This document shows positions 1 to 7,229 of a stretch of 27,084 nt of DNA, one piece after another. This DNA comes from Myxococcota bacterium (GTDB taxonomy: Bacteria; Myxococcota_A; UBA9160; PR03), in NCBI GenBank assembly GCA_030066475.1, contig JASJBO010000092.1, forward strand, positions 1-27,084. The letters are read 5' to 3'. Every line of letters starts with the position of its first letter. The first letter of the stretch is position 1. The notes under the pieces were generated by a model. That model was not told the origin of the DNA. It searched no databases and saw nothing but the letters and a program-made list of their open reading frames with translations. The position numbers and the translations under genes are program-made.

Positions 1-405
1 GCCGCCTTCCGGGGCGGCCTCGTCGCGTTCCTGCTGGGCCACGTGGCCTACACCGTGGCGTTCGCCGTGCGCGGCCTGGACGCGATCACCTGGGTCGTTG
101 CGCTGGGCGCGGTGCTGGTCGCCAGTCTGCTGGCACTCCGCTATCTGGCACCCCACGTGCCCGCGAGCTTCCGCGTCGCGGTGATCGCCTACCTGGTCGT
201 GATCTCGGCGATGCTGGCGTGCGCGGCGGCCACGGTGGGCCACGCCGGCGGGCCCGCGATCTTCGTCGGGGCGCTCGCCTTCTACGTCTCGGATCTCTTC
301 GTGGCGCGCCAGCGCTTCGTCGAGCGCAGCTTCACGAACAAGCTGTGGGGGCTGCCGCTCTACTTCGGCGCGCAGCTCGTGCTGGCCTCGACCGTCGCGC
401 CGTGA
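1..405 (+). CDS. YhhN/TMEM86-family membrane protein (5' end missing)
   Basis: The frame is open from base 1, so the N-terminus lies outside the window. The visible 134 residues are almost wholly hydrophobic, with four to five likely membrane segments. The C-terminal pattern of an ALAFYVSDLFVARQRF stretch followed by LWGLPLYFGAQLVLA is typical of the YhhN family, which includes lysoplasmalogenases that cleave the vinyl-ether bond of lysoplasmalogens. The family assignment rests on these two motifs; the enzymatic activity is inferred from family knowledge only. The stop codon overlaps the GTG of the next gene by 4 nt (GTGA), so the two are probably translationally coupled. Confidence 0.75.
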   Translation, partial: AAFRGGLVAFLLGHVAYTVAFAVRGLDAITWVVALGAVLVASLLALRYLAPHVPASFRVAVIAYLVVISAMLACAAATVGHAGGPAIFVGALAFYVSDLFVARQRFVERSFTNKLWGLPLYFGAQLVLASTVAP

Positions 406-1148
406 GCCGCGCGGAGGACTGGGAGCGCGACGGCTTCTTCGTCGAGCGCGGCTTCGCGGCACCGGCCAGCTGCGCGGCCATGCTCGAGCGCGTGACCGAG
501 CTGGCGCGGGCCTGCGGCGGCGCGGGTCTCGCCGACGGCGCCCTGGTGATGCCGGAGGCGCGGCCGAACCCGACCGCCCGGACGCCCGAGGAGCGCGTCT
601 CGAAGGTGTTCCGGCTGCACCGCGACCCCGTGTTCGAGGCCTTCGCCCGCGATGGGCGCGTGCTCGAGCTCGTCTCGGCGATCCTCGGCGCCGAGCTCGA
701 CTGCTTCCTCTCGCAGTTCATCTTCAAGCACCCGACGGCGATGGGCCAGCCCTGGCACCAGGACTCCTACTACTTCCCGTTCGACCGCACGCCGCAGGTG
801 GGAATCTGGCTGGCCGTGACCGAGGCCCGCCTCGACAATGGCCCGCTCTACGTGCTGCCCGGCTCGCACCGCGAGCCGGTGCATCCCCACATCGCCGACG
901 CGCGCCCCCAGGCCAACTACGGCTACCTCGAGATCGTCGACCACGACATGTCCGCGGCCCGGCCCGTGCTGATGCAGCCCGGCGACCTGCTGGTGTTCCA
1001 CAGCCACCTGATGCACAAGTCGACCGACAACGAGTCGGACCGGCTCCGCGCCGCGATGGTCTACCACTACGCGCAGGCCGGCACCCGCGACCTCGCCCGC
1101 GAGCGCGGCGAGCGCGAATCTCCGGTCAACGACTGGATGCGCGTTTAG
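402..1148 (+). CDS. Phytanoyl-CoA dioxygenase (PhyH) family Fe(II)/2-oxoglutarate oxygenase
   Basis: A 248-residue protein starting at the GTG that overlaps the previous stop codon; the frame is open further upstream, but only this start makes a coupled junction and a normal PhyH N-terminus (AEDWERDGFFVERGF). The iron facial triad is visible: HxD at H119/D121 (WHQDSYYF) and the distal His around H205 in HSHLMHKS. A conserved Arg (about R216) in the stretch after it would bind the 2-oxoglutarate carboxylate. GPLYVLPGSHRE around 147-158 is the usual PhyH core strand. Family members hydroxylate acyl-CoAs or small metabolites; the substrate here cannot be told. The pairing with a YhhN-type protein suggests lipid metabolism. 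The gene converges on the wax ester synthase gene, with a repeat pair between them. Confidence 0.88.
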   Translation: MSRAEDWERDGFFVERGFAAPASCAAMLERVTELARACGGAGLADGALVMPEARPNPTARTPEERVSKVFRLHRDPVFEAFARDGRVLELVSAILGAELDCFLSQFIFKHPTAMGQPWHQDSYYFPFDRTPQVGIWLAVTEARLDNGPLYVLPGSHREPVHPHIADARPQANYGYLEIVDHDMSAARPVLMQPGDLLVFHSHLMHKSTDNESDRLRAAMVYHYAQAGTRDLARERGERESPVNDWMRV

Positions 1149-1150
1149 TG

Positions 1151-1286
1151 GACTTCGCTCGCCTGCGGCTCGCTGCGCGCGCCTTCGGCGCTTGCGAGGG
1201 TGCCGTCGAGGACCTCGGTGCCGCGCGGAGGCGGCCTTGTTGACTTCGCTCGCCTGCGGCTCGCTGCGCGCGCCTTCGGCGCTTGC
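1151..1286 (-). repeat. Dimeric dispersed repeat (copies A and B), 3' of the wax ester synthase gene
   Basis: Two 45-nt units, 1151-1195 (A) and 1242-1286 (B), are identical in sequence and separated by a 46-nt linker (period 91). Read on the minus strand each unit is GCAAGC, a hairpin, then GCGCGCAGCGAGCCGCAGG and CGAGCGAAGTC. The hairpin is GCGCC-GAA-GGCGC (A: 1179-1191; B: 1270-1282 on the plus strand). The linker matches the linker of the repeat pair at 16343-16505 at 37 of 46 positions, so the whole unit-linker-unit block is the repeated element. It begins six bases beyond the stop codon of the minus-strand gene and also lies just past the stop of the convergent PhyH gene. Its function is unknown. 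Confidence 0.9.
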
Positions 1287-1292
1287 CGCGAC

Positions 1293-2807
1293 CTAGGCTT
1301 CCAGTCTGCGTCCCGTTCCGTTGCTGCGACGCCGGCGGCGGGCGGCGCCGGTGGCGGCCGCCTCGACCGCAACGGCCGCCCCGGCCAGCGTGCGCAGCTG
1401 GCCGAACGCCTCGCGCGTGTCGCGCACGAAGGCCTCGAGGTCGGGCACCAGGTCGTAGTCGGCGTTGAAGCCCCAGAAGATCCGTCCGTCGTACGAGAGC
1501 AGCGCGATGCCCAGCCCCAGTCGGTCCATCAGCGGCACGTGCGGGTAGGTCTCGAGCATCTTTGCGCCCAGCATGTACATCGGGAACTGCGGTCCCGGGA
1601 CGTTGGTCACCACCAGGTTGAAGGGCAGCAGGCGGGTGGCGTTGCGCGCGCCGAGGGCCAGCAGCGTCGACGGCGTCCACTCGCTGATCTGCGTCAACAC
1701 GTCGGCACCCACCGCCTGCTTGGCCTGCTTCAGCTCACGCGTGCGCTCGGCGATGCGGCGCAGCTGGACGCGCGGGTCCGCCTCGTCCACGGGCAGGTCC
1801 ACGACCCAGGCCGACACCCGGTTGCCGAGGGCGCCCTGCTCGTCGGCTGCCCGCACCGACACCGGGCTCATCACCCGGAACTCGAGCCCGCGCGTGCTGA
1901 CCCCGCGGCGCGCGAGGAAGCGCCGCACCGCCCCCGTCACCACCGCGAGCACGACGTCGTTCAGCGAACCGCCCAGCGCCTGGCGAATCTCCTTGATCTC
2001 GGCGATCGGCAGTGCCATCCAGTCGAAGCGCCGGTGCGGCCCGATCTCGCGGTTGAGCGGGGTCTCGGAGGCGCCGCGCAGCGTCGCGCCGAGCTGCTCG
2101 GCCAGCGCCCGGGCGCGCACCAGCCACTCGCGCCGACGCTCGCGCGCCTCGCCCAGCAGCTGCCCGAGCCCGCGCGCCACGCTCCAGCCCACGCCCGCCC
2201 GGCGCCACAGCTCGTCGCCGAGCAGATCGAGCCCCGAGGGCTGCGGGCGCGGCACGAAGGCCGGCGCCTCGGGCACCTCCTGCTCGGGCGTCACGCTCAT
2301 CAGGATGCGCATCAGGTCGACGCCGGAGACGCCGTCGATCATGCAGTGGTGCACCTTGGAGATCAGCGCGAAGCGGTCCTCCTCGAGGCCCTCGACGATC
2401 CACATCTCCCAGAGCGGTCGCTCGCGGTCGAGGTGCTGCTGCATGATGCGCGCCGAGAGCCGCTTGAGCTGCTCCAGGCTGCCCGGCCGCGGCAGGCTCG
2501 TGTGGCGCATGTGGTAGTCGATGTTGAAGCGCTCGTCGTCGACCCAGACCGGGTGGTTCTGGAGCGGGATCCAGGCGAGCTTCTGGCGGTAGCGCGGGAT
2601 CCGGTGCAGCGACGCGGCGGTGGCGCGCTTGATCGCCTCGGCGTCGATGCCGCCGTCCGGGCGCCGCAGCGGGCCCGCTGCGAAGACCTGCGTCGACGCC
2701 ACGTGCATGTAGGCGTTCGGGCGCTCGAGCACGAGGAACGAGCTGTCGAGGGCGGTGAGGCGGTCGTAGGCGTAGCTGGACACGGGGCCCTCCGCAGATC
2801 GCGCCAT
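1293..2807 (-). CDS. Wax ester synthase / diacylglycerol acyltransferase (WS/DGAT)
   Basis: A 504-residue protein of normal length for the bifunctional WS/DGAT family, which esterifies acyl-CoA with fatty alcohols or diacylglycerol to make storage lipids at the inner membrane. The catalytic HHxxxDG motif is intact as HHCMIDG (H153, H154, D158, G159). PLWEMWIVEGL around 131-141, NDVVLAVVTGAVR and the C-terminal TNVPGPQFPMYMLGA motif are further family marks. The ATG at 2807 gives the usual start before LTALDSSFLVLE. A short purine-rich GGGGCAGA lies directly upstream. It is transcribed divergently from the DAHP synthase leader region. The C-terminus is a short Arg-rich tail (RRRRRS). The gene fits a lipid-storing organism, alongside the TesB and crotonase genes in the window. 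Confidence 0.93.
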   Translation of the reverse strand: MARSAEGPVSSYAYDRLTALDSSFLVLERPNAYMHVASTQVFAAGPLRRPDGGIDAEAIKRATAASLHRIPRYRQKLAWIPLQNHPVWVDDERFNIDYHMRHTSLPRPGSLEQLKRLSARIMQQHLDRERPLWEMWIVEGLEEDRFALISKVHHCMIDGVSGVDLMRILMSVTPEQEVPEAPAFVPRPQPSGLDLLGDELWRRAGVGWSVARGLGQLLGEARERRREWLVRARALAEQLGATLRGASETPLNREIGPHRRFDWMALPIAEIKEIRQALGGSLNDVVLAVVTGAVRRFLARRGVSTRGLEFRVMSPVSVRAADEQGALGNRVSAWVVDLPVDEADPRVQLRRIAERTRELKQAKQAVGADVLTQISEWTPSTLLALGARNATRLLPFNLVVTNVPGPQFPMYMLGAKMLETYPHVPLMDRLGLGIALLSYDGRIFWGFNADYDLVPDLEAFVRDTREAFGQLRTLAGAAVAVEAAATGAARRRRRSNGTGRRLEA

Positions 2808-2853
2808 TCTGCCCCGGATCAGCGGGCGCCTCCAGCGGCCCGTCCGCCCCTGA

Positions 2854-2882
2854 TTGACGGCTCCGGGACCGTGGGGTATCCC
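2854..2882 (+). promoter_or_regulatory. Sigma-70-type promoter of the DAHP synthase leader
   Basis: TTGACG (2854-2859), a 17-nt spacer, then TATCCC (2877-2882). The -35 box matches five of six consensus bases and the spacing is ideal; the -10 box is weak. A start site about 7 nt downstream, near 2889, would place the GAGGA ribosome-binding site of the leader peptide at once in the transcript. This is the only good TTGACA-like match seen before a gene in the window. Confidence 0.65.
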
Positions 2883-2907
2883 TGCCCCGACACGAGGACT
2901 TCTCGCG

Positions 2908-2997
2908 GTGCACAGCCTCTCCGGCGCCTACTCCTTCGGGTTCTACGACTTCGGCTTTCCCTGGTGGAAGCCGGCCCGGGAGATCCACGCGCCCTAG
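2908..2997 (+). CDS. Aromatic-rich leader peptide of a DAHP synthase attenuator
   Basis: A 29-codon reading frame starts at GTG 2908, with an ACGAGGA ribosome-binding site at 2892-2898, and ends at TAG 2995-2997. Residues 8-20 read YSFGFYDFGFPWW: two Tyr, four Phe and two Trp, eight aromatics in thirteen residues. It sits between a promoter and a strong intrinsic terminator, directly before the first enzyme of aromatic amino-acid synthesis. This is the architecture of ribosome-mediated attenuation, as known for the trp and pheA operons. Having all three aromatic amino acids in one leader fits DAHP synthase, which feeds all three pathways. I see no sign that the peptide has a function apart from its translation. 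Confidence 0.85.
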   Translation: MHSLSGAYSFGFYDFGFPWWKPAREIHAP

Positions 2998-3027
2998 CTG
3001 ACCGCAGCACCGCACGGACCCCGGGCC
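2973..3027 (+). promoter_or_regulatory. Candidate antiterminator helix
   Basis: GGCCCGGG at 2973-2980, within the last codons of the leader peptide, is perfectly complementary to CCCGGGCC at 3020-3027. The second arm shares 3023-3027 with the 5' arm of the terminator, so the two helices cannot form together. A ribosome that finishes at the stop codon (2995-2997) would cover or disturb the first arm and leave the terminator free. One stalled early, on the Tyr/Phe codons near 2929-2952, would leave the first arm exposed. The Trp codons (2962-2967) lie only 5 nt before the arm, so a ribosome stalled there would probably cover it; the Trp response is therefore uncertain. Confidence 0.55.
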
Positions 3028-3058
3028 CCGAGAGCGATCTCGGGGCCCTTTCTTTTTT
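3023..3058 (+). terminator. Intrinsic terminator (attenuator) before DAHP synthase
   Basis: A perfect 11-bp stem, GGGCCCCGAGA (3023-3033) with TCTCGGGGCCC (3038-3048), closes on a GCGA tetraloop and runs straight into TTTCTTTTTT (3049-3058). Ten bases with nine T are striking in a genome this GC-rich. The terminator lies upstream of its gene, 26 nt after the leader stop codon and 18 nt before the DAHP synthase ATG, which is the place of an attenuator and not of a gene-end terminator. Confidence 0.93.
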
Positions 3059-3076
3059 GGCACGAGGAGATCCGCC

Positions 3077-4156
3077 ATGATGCTGGAGGCGATCGACCAC
3101 CGGAACGTCCAGGCCTTCGAGCCGCTGCCCGGCCCCGAGGCGCTCAAGCGGCGCCAGCCACTCGACGCCGGTGCCGCGCGGCTCGTGCAGTCGACGCGGC
3201 ACGCCATCTGCGACCTGCTGCACGGACGCGACCTCCAGCGCCTGCTCGTGGTGGTCGGCCCCTGCTCGGTGCACGACCCGGACGACGCGCTCGAGTACGC
3301 GCGCCGGCTGCGCCCCTGGATCGAGCACACGCGCGACGCGCTGGTCGTCGTGATGCGCGCCTACTTCGAGAAGCCGCGGACCACGGTCGGATGGAAGGGA
3401 TTCATCACCGACCCCAACCTGGACGGGAGCGAGGACGTGGCGGCCGGCATCGCCGGGGCCCGCGAGCTGCTGCTCGGCATCCACGAGCTCGGCGTCCCCT
3501 GCGCGAGCGAGCTGCTCGACCCGATCATTCCGCAGTACCTGGCGGACCTGATCTCCTGGGCCGCGATCGGCGCGCGCACCACGGAGAGCCAGACGCACCG
3601 CGCGATGGCCAGCGGGCTGTCGATGCCGGTGGGCTTCAAGAACGGCACCGACGGGCTGGTCGAGACCGCGGTCAACGCGATGACCTCGGCCGGCAGCGGG
3701 CACCGCTTCCTCGGCGTCGACGACGCCGGGCGCACGGCGGTGGTCCGCACGCGCGGCAACCCGAACCGCCACCTGGTGCTGCGCGGCGGGCGCTCCGGCC
3801 CCAACTACGGCCCCGAGCACGTGGCGCGCGCGGCCACGCTGGCCGCCGAGCAGGGTGTCGCGCGACCGGTGATGGTGGACTGCTCGCACGACAACGCGGC
3901 CAAGGACCACCGCCGCCAGGCCGCCGCCTGCCGCAGCGTCATCCAGCAGCTGCGCGCCGGCCAGACGGCGCTCGTCGGCGTCCAGATCGAGAGCCACCTG
4001 GAGCCCGGCCGCCAGGACTGGCGACCCGGAGTCACGCCGCGGCGGGGCGTCTCGATCACCGACGCCTGCATCGGCTGGGACGAGACCGAGACGCTGCTGG
4101 GCGAGCTGGCGGCCGGCGTGCGCGCGGGGCTCGGAAGCGCGCGCCGGTCGGGCTAG
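3077..4156 (+). CDS. Class I 3-deoxy-7-phosphoheptulonate (DAHP) synthase
   Basis: A 359-residue enzyme of the AroF/AroG/AroH type (class I-alpha), joining phosphoenolpyruvate and erythrose 4-phosphate in the first step of the shikimate pathway. Conserved blocks in order: GPCSVHDP (61-68, with the metal ligand Cys63), RAYFEKPRTTVGWKG (94-108), GARTTESQTHR (165-175), FKNGTDG (187-193) and VDCSHDN (267-273, His271 a metal ligand). The ATG at 3077 has a GAGGAGA ribosome-binding site at 3064-3070. Expression is probably set by the leader-peptide attenuator directly upstream. Allosteric control of the enzyme is also usual in this class, but which amino acid it responds to cannot be told. I give no symbol because aroF, aroG and aroH are named by feedback specificity. 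Confidence 0.95.
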   Translation: MMLEAIDHRNVQAFEPLPGPEALKRRQPLDAGAARLVQSTRHAICDLLHGRDLQRLLVVVGPCSVHDPDDALEYARRLRPWIEHTRDALVVVMRAYFEKPRTTVGWKGFITDPNLDGSEDVAAGIAGARELLLGIHELGVPCASELLDPIIPQYLADLISWAAIGARTTESQTHRAMASGLSMPVGFKNGTDGLVETAVNAMTSAGSGHRFLGVDDAGRTAVVRTRGNPNRHLVLRGGRSGPNYGPEHVARAATLAAEQGVARPVMVDCSHDNAAKDHRRQAAACRSVIQQLRAGQTALVGVQIESHLEPGRQDWRPGVTPRRGVSITDACIGWDETETLLGELAAGVRAGLGSARRSG

Positions 4157-4159
4157 CTT
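4154..4159 (+). promoter_or_regulatory. Possible -10 box of the sulfatase-fold lipoprotein gene
   Basis: TAGCTT fits TANNNT and ends 33 nt before the GTG start, which has its own GGGAGGGA ribosome-binding site. Similar TAGGCT boxes lie at the same distance before two other genes (8373 and 16507). No -35 box is evident. Confidence 0.3.
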
Positions 4160-4192
4160 CATCGCCCACGCCACTCGGGAGGGACGGGCTCG

Positions 4193-5905
4193 GTGCGACG
4201 GACCAGGACGACCGCGAACCGGGCCACCGCCATCGGGGTGTGCGCCGGCCTGCCGCTCCTCGCCCTCTCGCTGGGAGGCTGCGCCAAGCCGGCCGAGCCC
4301 GAGGTGGTGGGTCCGCCGCCGCGGCCCAACGTACTGCTGATCGTGGCCGACGATCTCGGCTACAGCGACCTCGGCGCCTACGGCAGCGAGATCCCCACGC
4401 CCCGCCTGGACGCCCTCGCGCGTCGGGGCGTGCGCGCCACCGACTTCTACACCGCCCCGAACGGCGTGCCGACCCGCGCCATGCTGCTGACCGGTGTCGA
4501 CAACCACGCGGCGGGCTTCAGCGCTCCCCCGCGCCGTGCCGATTCCGACGCGCCCGGTCGGGGGGGCACCCTGCGAGCGGACGTGGTGACGGTCTCCGAG
4601 CTGCTGCAGGCGAGCGGCTACTACACCGTCATGGCCGGCAAGTGGCGGATGGGCCGCGGCGTTGCCAACCGGCCCGGCCACCGTGGCTTCGAGCGCAGCT
4701 TCGCCCTCCACGACGGCGCCGCGAGCCACTGGAGCGACATGCGCTCAGCCGTGGTCGGACGCGAGCGCGCGCTGTTCACCCGCAACGACGAGGTCCTCGA
4801 GCAGCTGCCCGACGACCACTACTCGACGCGCGCCTTCGCGGACTTCCTGATCGAGCGGATCGGCACCGAGCGCGTCGCGGGACGCCCGTTCTTCGCCTAC
4901 CTGTCGCTCCAGGCCCCGCACGGACCGCTCGCGGTCCCGGAGAAGTGGCTCGAGCGGACCGCGGGCACCTACGACGATGGCTTCGACAAGATCCGCGGCG
5001 CGCGGCTGCTGCGCGCGCAGTCGATGGGCATCGTGGGGCAGGATGTGACGCCCTATCCGGGCATCCCGACGGTTCCCCGCTGGAAGGAGCTCTCGCCGGA
5101 GCAGCGCGAGGCGCAGTCGCGGCGCATGGAGCTGTACGCCGCCATGGTCGCGAACGTCGACTTCCACGTCGGCCGCCTCCTCGAGCACCTGCGCCAGATG
5201 GACGAGCTCGACGACACCCTGGTGATCTTCCTCTCGGACAACGGACCCGAGCCCGCCGACCGGGGTCCCGCCGGCATGGACGCGCGCGACCGCGACTGGT
5301 ACGCCGAGCACTTCCCCCGGACGGACCTGCAGGACTGGGGCAAGCCGGGCTCCTTCGTCGAGGTCGGTCCCGCCTGGGCGCAGGTCAGCTCGGTACCGTT
5401 CCGCATGTTCAAGGGCACCATGGCCGAGGGCGGCATCCGGGTGCCGCTGATCCTGGCGGGCCCCGGGATCTCGCGCTTCGTGATCGAGCGCGGCGGCCGC
5501 CTCGAGCGCTCGCTGCTGCACGTGGCCGACATCCCGGCCACGATCCTCGACGTCGCCGGCGTGGAGCATCCGGCCCGCTGGGACGGGAAGCCGGTCGCTC
5601 CGATCCAGGGACGCTCGCTGGTGCCGCTGATGGCGCGCGAGTGGCGCGGGGCCTCCGGGCTGCGCGACTGGATCGCGTTCTCCTACGGCGGCTCCCGCGC
5701 GGTGCGCGAGGGCCCGTGGAAGCTGGTCCAGATGCCGCGTCCGTTCGGCGTCGACGCCTGGCGCCTGTACCGACTCGACCGCGACCCGTCCGAGCTCTTC
5801 GACCTGTCGAAGAAGCGCCCGCGGCGTCATGCCGCGCTGCTCCGGCGCTGGGCCGAGTACGCCGCCGAGCAAGGGCTCGAGCCCGAGCCGGCGCCCGCGC
5901 CCTGA
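4193..5905 (+). CDS. Sulfatase-fold lipoprotein lacking the formylglycine Cys
   Basis: A 570-residue protein with an N-terminal lipoprotein signal; the lipobox LGGC gives the lipidated Cys30. The sulfatase core follows: PNVLLIVADDLGYSDLGAYG (metal ligands D53, D54), APHGP (H243), LSDNG (D349, N350) and FKGTMAEGGIRVP (K407). The nucleophile motif, normally CxPxR with Cys turned into formylglycine, reads GVPTR here: Gly91 (codon GGC at 4463-4465) stands in place of Cys or Ser. The neighbouring GKWH motif reads GKWR (K150, R152), losing a second active-site residue. The reading frame is otherwise intact and of normal length, so this is no simple pseudogene. It may bind but not hydrolyse sulfate esters, or do other chemistry. 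The start is chosen for the signal peptide and the GGGAGGGA site upstream. Confidence 0.85.
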   Translation: MRRTRTTANRATAIGVCAGLPLLALSLGGCAKPAEPEVVGPPPRPNVLLIVADDLGYSDLGAYGSEIPTPRLDALARRGVRATDFYTAPNGVPTRAMLLTGVDNHAAGFSAPPRRADSDAPGRGGTLRADVVTVSELLQASGYYTVMAGKWRMGRGVANRPGHRGFERSFALHDGAASHWSDMRSAVVGRERALFTRNDEVLEQLPDDHYSTRAFADFLIERIGTERVAGRPFFAYLSLQAPHGPLAVPEKWLERTAGTYDDGFDKIRGARLLRAQSMGIVGQDVTPYPGIPTVPRWKELSPEQREAQSRRMELYAAMVANVDFHVGRLLEHLRQMDELDDTLVIFLSDNGPEPADRGPAGMDARDRDWYAEHFPRTDLQDWGKPGSFVEVGPAWAQVSSVPFRMFKGTMAEGGIRVPLILAGPGISRFVIERGGRLERSLLHVADIPATILDVAGVEHPARWDGKPVAPIQGRSLVPLMAREWRGASGLRDWIAFSYGGSRAVREGPWKLVQMPRPFGVDAWRLYRLDRDPSELFDLSKKRPRRHAALLRRWAEYAAEQGLEPEPAPAP

Positions 5906-5911
5906 GCCGCC

Positions 5912-6718
5912 TCAGCGCCCCTTCCAGACGGGGTCGCGCTTCTCGAGGAAGGCCTGCGCCCCCTCGCGCGCGTCCTCGGTGGCGCGCAGCGGTCGGCCCA
6001 GCGCCTCCTGGCGCTCGTAGGCGGCATCGAGCGGCAGCGCCCACAGCTCCCGCATGCCGCGACGGGTCTCGCGCACCGCGAGCGGCGCGTTGCGCGCGAT
6101 CGCGTCCGCGGCGTCGAGCGCGGTCTCCAGCAGCGCGCCCGCGGGAACGACCGCGTTCACCAGACCGATCTCGCGAGCGCGCTCGGCGTCGATCGGCCGG
6201 GCCGTCAGCATCAGCTCCTGGGCGTGCACCCAGCCGATCTGGCGCGGCATCAGCACGGTCGCGTTCCCGGTCGGGTAGAGCCCGCGCGCCACCTCCTCGA
6301 GCCCGAACGTCGCGTGCGGCACCGCGAAGCGGAGCTCGGAGGCCAGCATCATGTCGAGACCGACCGCGCGCGCGTGGCCGTTGATGGCGCAGACCAGCGG
6401 CGTGCCCAGGTCGAAGCCGGCCAGGATCGCGGTCGAGACGGCCCGCAGCCCCTCGAAGTCGTCGGGGTCGACCCGCTCGCCGCGCGCCAGGCGCTGCGAG
6501 GCGGGGATCGTCGTGCGCAGGTCCATGCCGGCCGAGAACACGCGCTCGCCGGCGCCGGTCAGCACGGCGCAGCGGATCGCGTCGTCCTCGGCGATGCGGC
6601 GCCAGGCGGCGGCGAGGTCGCGCAGGGTGGGCGGGTCGAGCGCATTGACCGGCGGGCGGTCGATCGTGACGACGGCGACGTGGGGATGGGCTTCGGGCAG
6701 CTCGAGATGGGCAGTCAT
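5912..6718 (-). CDS. Enoyl-CoA hydratase/isomerase (crotonase) family protein
   Basis: A 268-residue crotonase; family members hydrate or isomerise enoyl-CoA in fatty-acid beta-oxidation or related routes. The oxyanion-hole segments are SAGMDLR (62-68) and NGHARAVGLD (113-122); the second differs from the common AxGGG form. Both catalytic Glu positions of true hydratases appear kept: E142 in FGLEEVARGLYP and E168 in AQELMLT. The frame is open to 6946, but the upstream part shows no family similarity, so I chose the ATG at 6718, from which TIDRPPVNAL follows at the usual distance. There is no clear ribosome-binding site; a CATCCT six bases before the ATG recalls the leaderless pattern of four other genes but departs from TANNNT. 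It converges on the sulfatase-fold gene, only 6 nt away. Confidence 0.9.
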   Translation of the reverse strand: MTAHLELPEAHPHVAVVTIDRPPVNALDPPTLRDLAAAWRRIAEDDAIRCAVLTGAGERVFSAGMDLRTTIPASQRLARGERVDPDDFEGLRAVSTAILAGFDLGTPLVCAINGHARAVGLDMMLASELRFAVPHATFGLEEVARGLYPTGNATVLMPRQIGWVHAQELMLTARPIDAERAREIGLVNAVVPAGALLETALDAADAIARNAPLAVRETRRGMRELWALPLDAAYERQEALGRPLRATEDAREGAQAFLEKRDPVWKGR

Positions 6719-7229
6719 GGTCAGAGGATGCGCGAAGCTGCGCCCGCGCGCCGGGTTGGGCTCGCGATTCGTGGCAGCAACCACTTCGGGGTGGCCGCCC
6801 GGTCCATCGAGGCCGATCTGTCGCGCTGGGACTGCGTCGGTGACGCCCGCTGCGAACGCCGGTCGCGCTAGCTTGGCTCCGCGCAAGCCGTTCAGCACGC
6901 GCAGGGGCTCCTTCGGGATGGGGAAGCGCCGGTCGCGTCTCCGCATCGCGGCGGCGCGGCCGGCAACTCGCTACGGCGACCCCTCTCGGCTGATGTCAGC
7001 GAATCGCGCGCCACTACGCGTGGAGCCGCCCTCTTCGTGCCCGAGCCGGCGGAGGCGCTCCTAGCGCTCGTCGCCGGGGGAGGCGAGGCAGCACGGATGG
7101 AGGAATCGCTGGAGACGACCTCTGGACGCAGAGAGCCGAGGTTGGTGCGGCTCGCGACGCTGATGGCGATCGCAGTGGATACTCTCGGCAAGAGGGCTCA
7201 GGCGGTGGCGATCGCCGCGGAGTCGCGAG
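6719..7229. other. 511-bp gap without a convincing gene
   Basis: No reading frame here shows a known domain, a good ribosome-binding site or a plausible composition. One plus-strand frame contains LFVPEPAEALLALVAGGG around 7031-7085, which recalls a PEP-CTERM sorting signal (VPEP plus hydrophobic stretch). The hydrophobic part is too short, no Arg cluster follows at the right place, and the frame runs on into antisense of the next gene. At most this is a gene remnant. A TAGCTT at 6869-6874 has no gene start behind it. I see no RNA gene or repeat. Confidence 0.5.

Noticed and set aside
1145..1372. Frames through the repeat units that look alike at two sites (SRRRAKS(T/M)RPxPRG) as a conserved peptide.
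   Set aside because: Base changes between the linkers alter amino acids in this frame almost every time, and the frames have no start or ribosome-binding site of their own. Similarity comes from the shared DNA repeat.
5890..5925. CTGAG-CCGC-CTCAG palindrome between the convergent sulfatase-fold and crotonase genes, as a shared terminator.
   Set aside because: The stem is only 5 bp, does not extend outward, and there is no T-run on either strand.
6719..6946. N-terminal extension of the crotonase to 6946.
   Set aside because: The extra 76 residues have no crotonase similarity, and the ATG at 6718 gives the normal family length.
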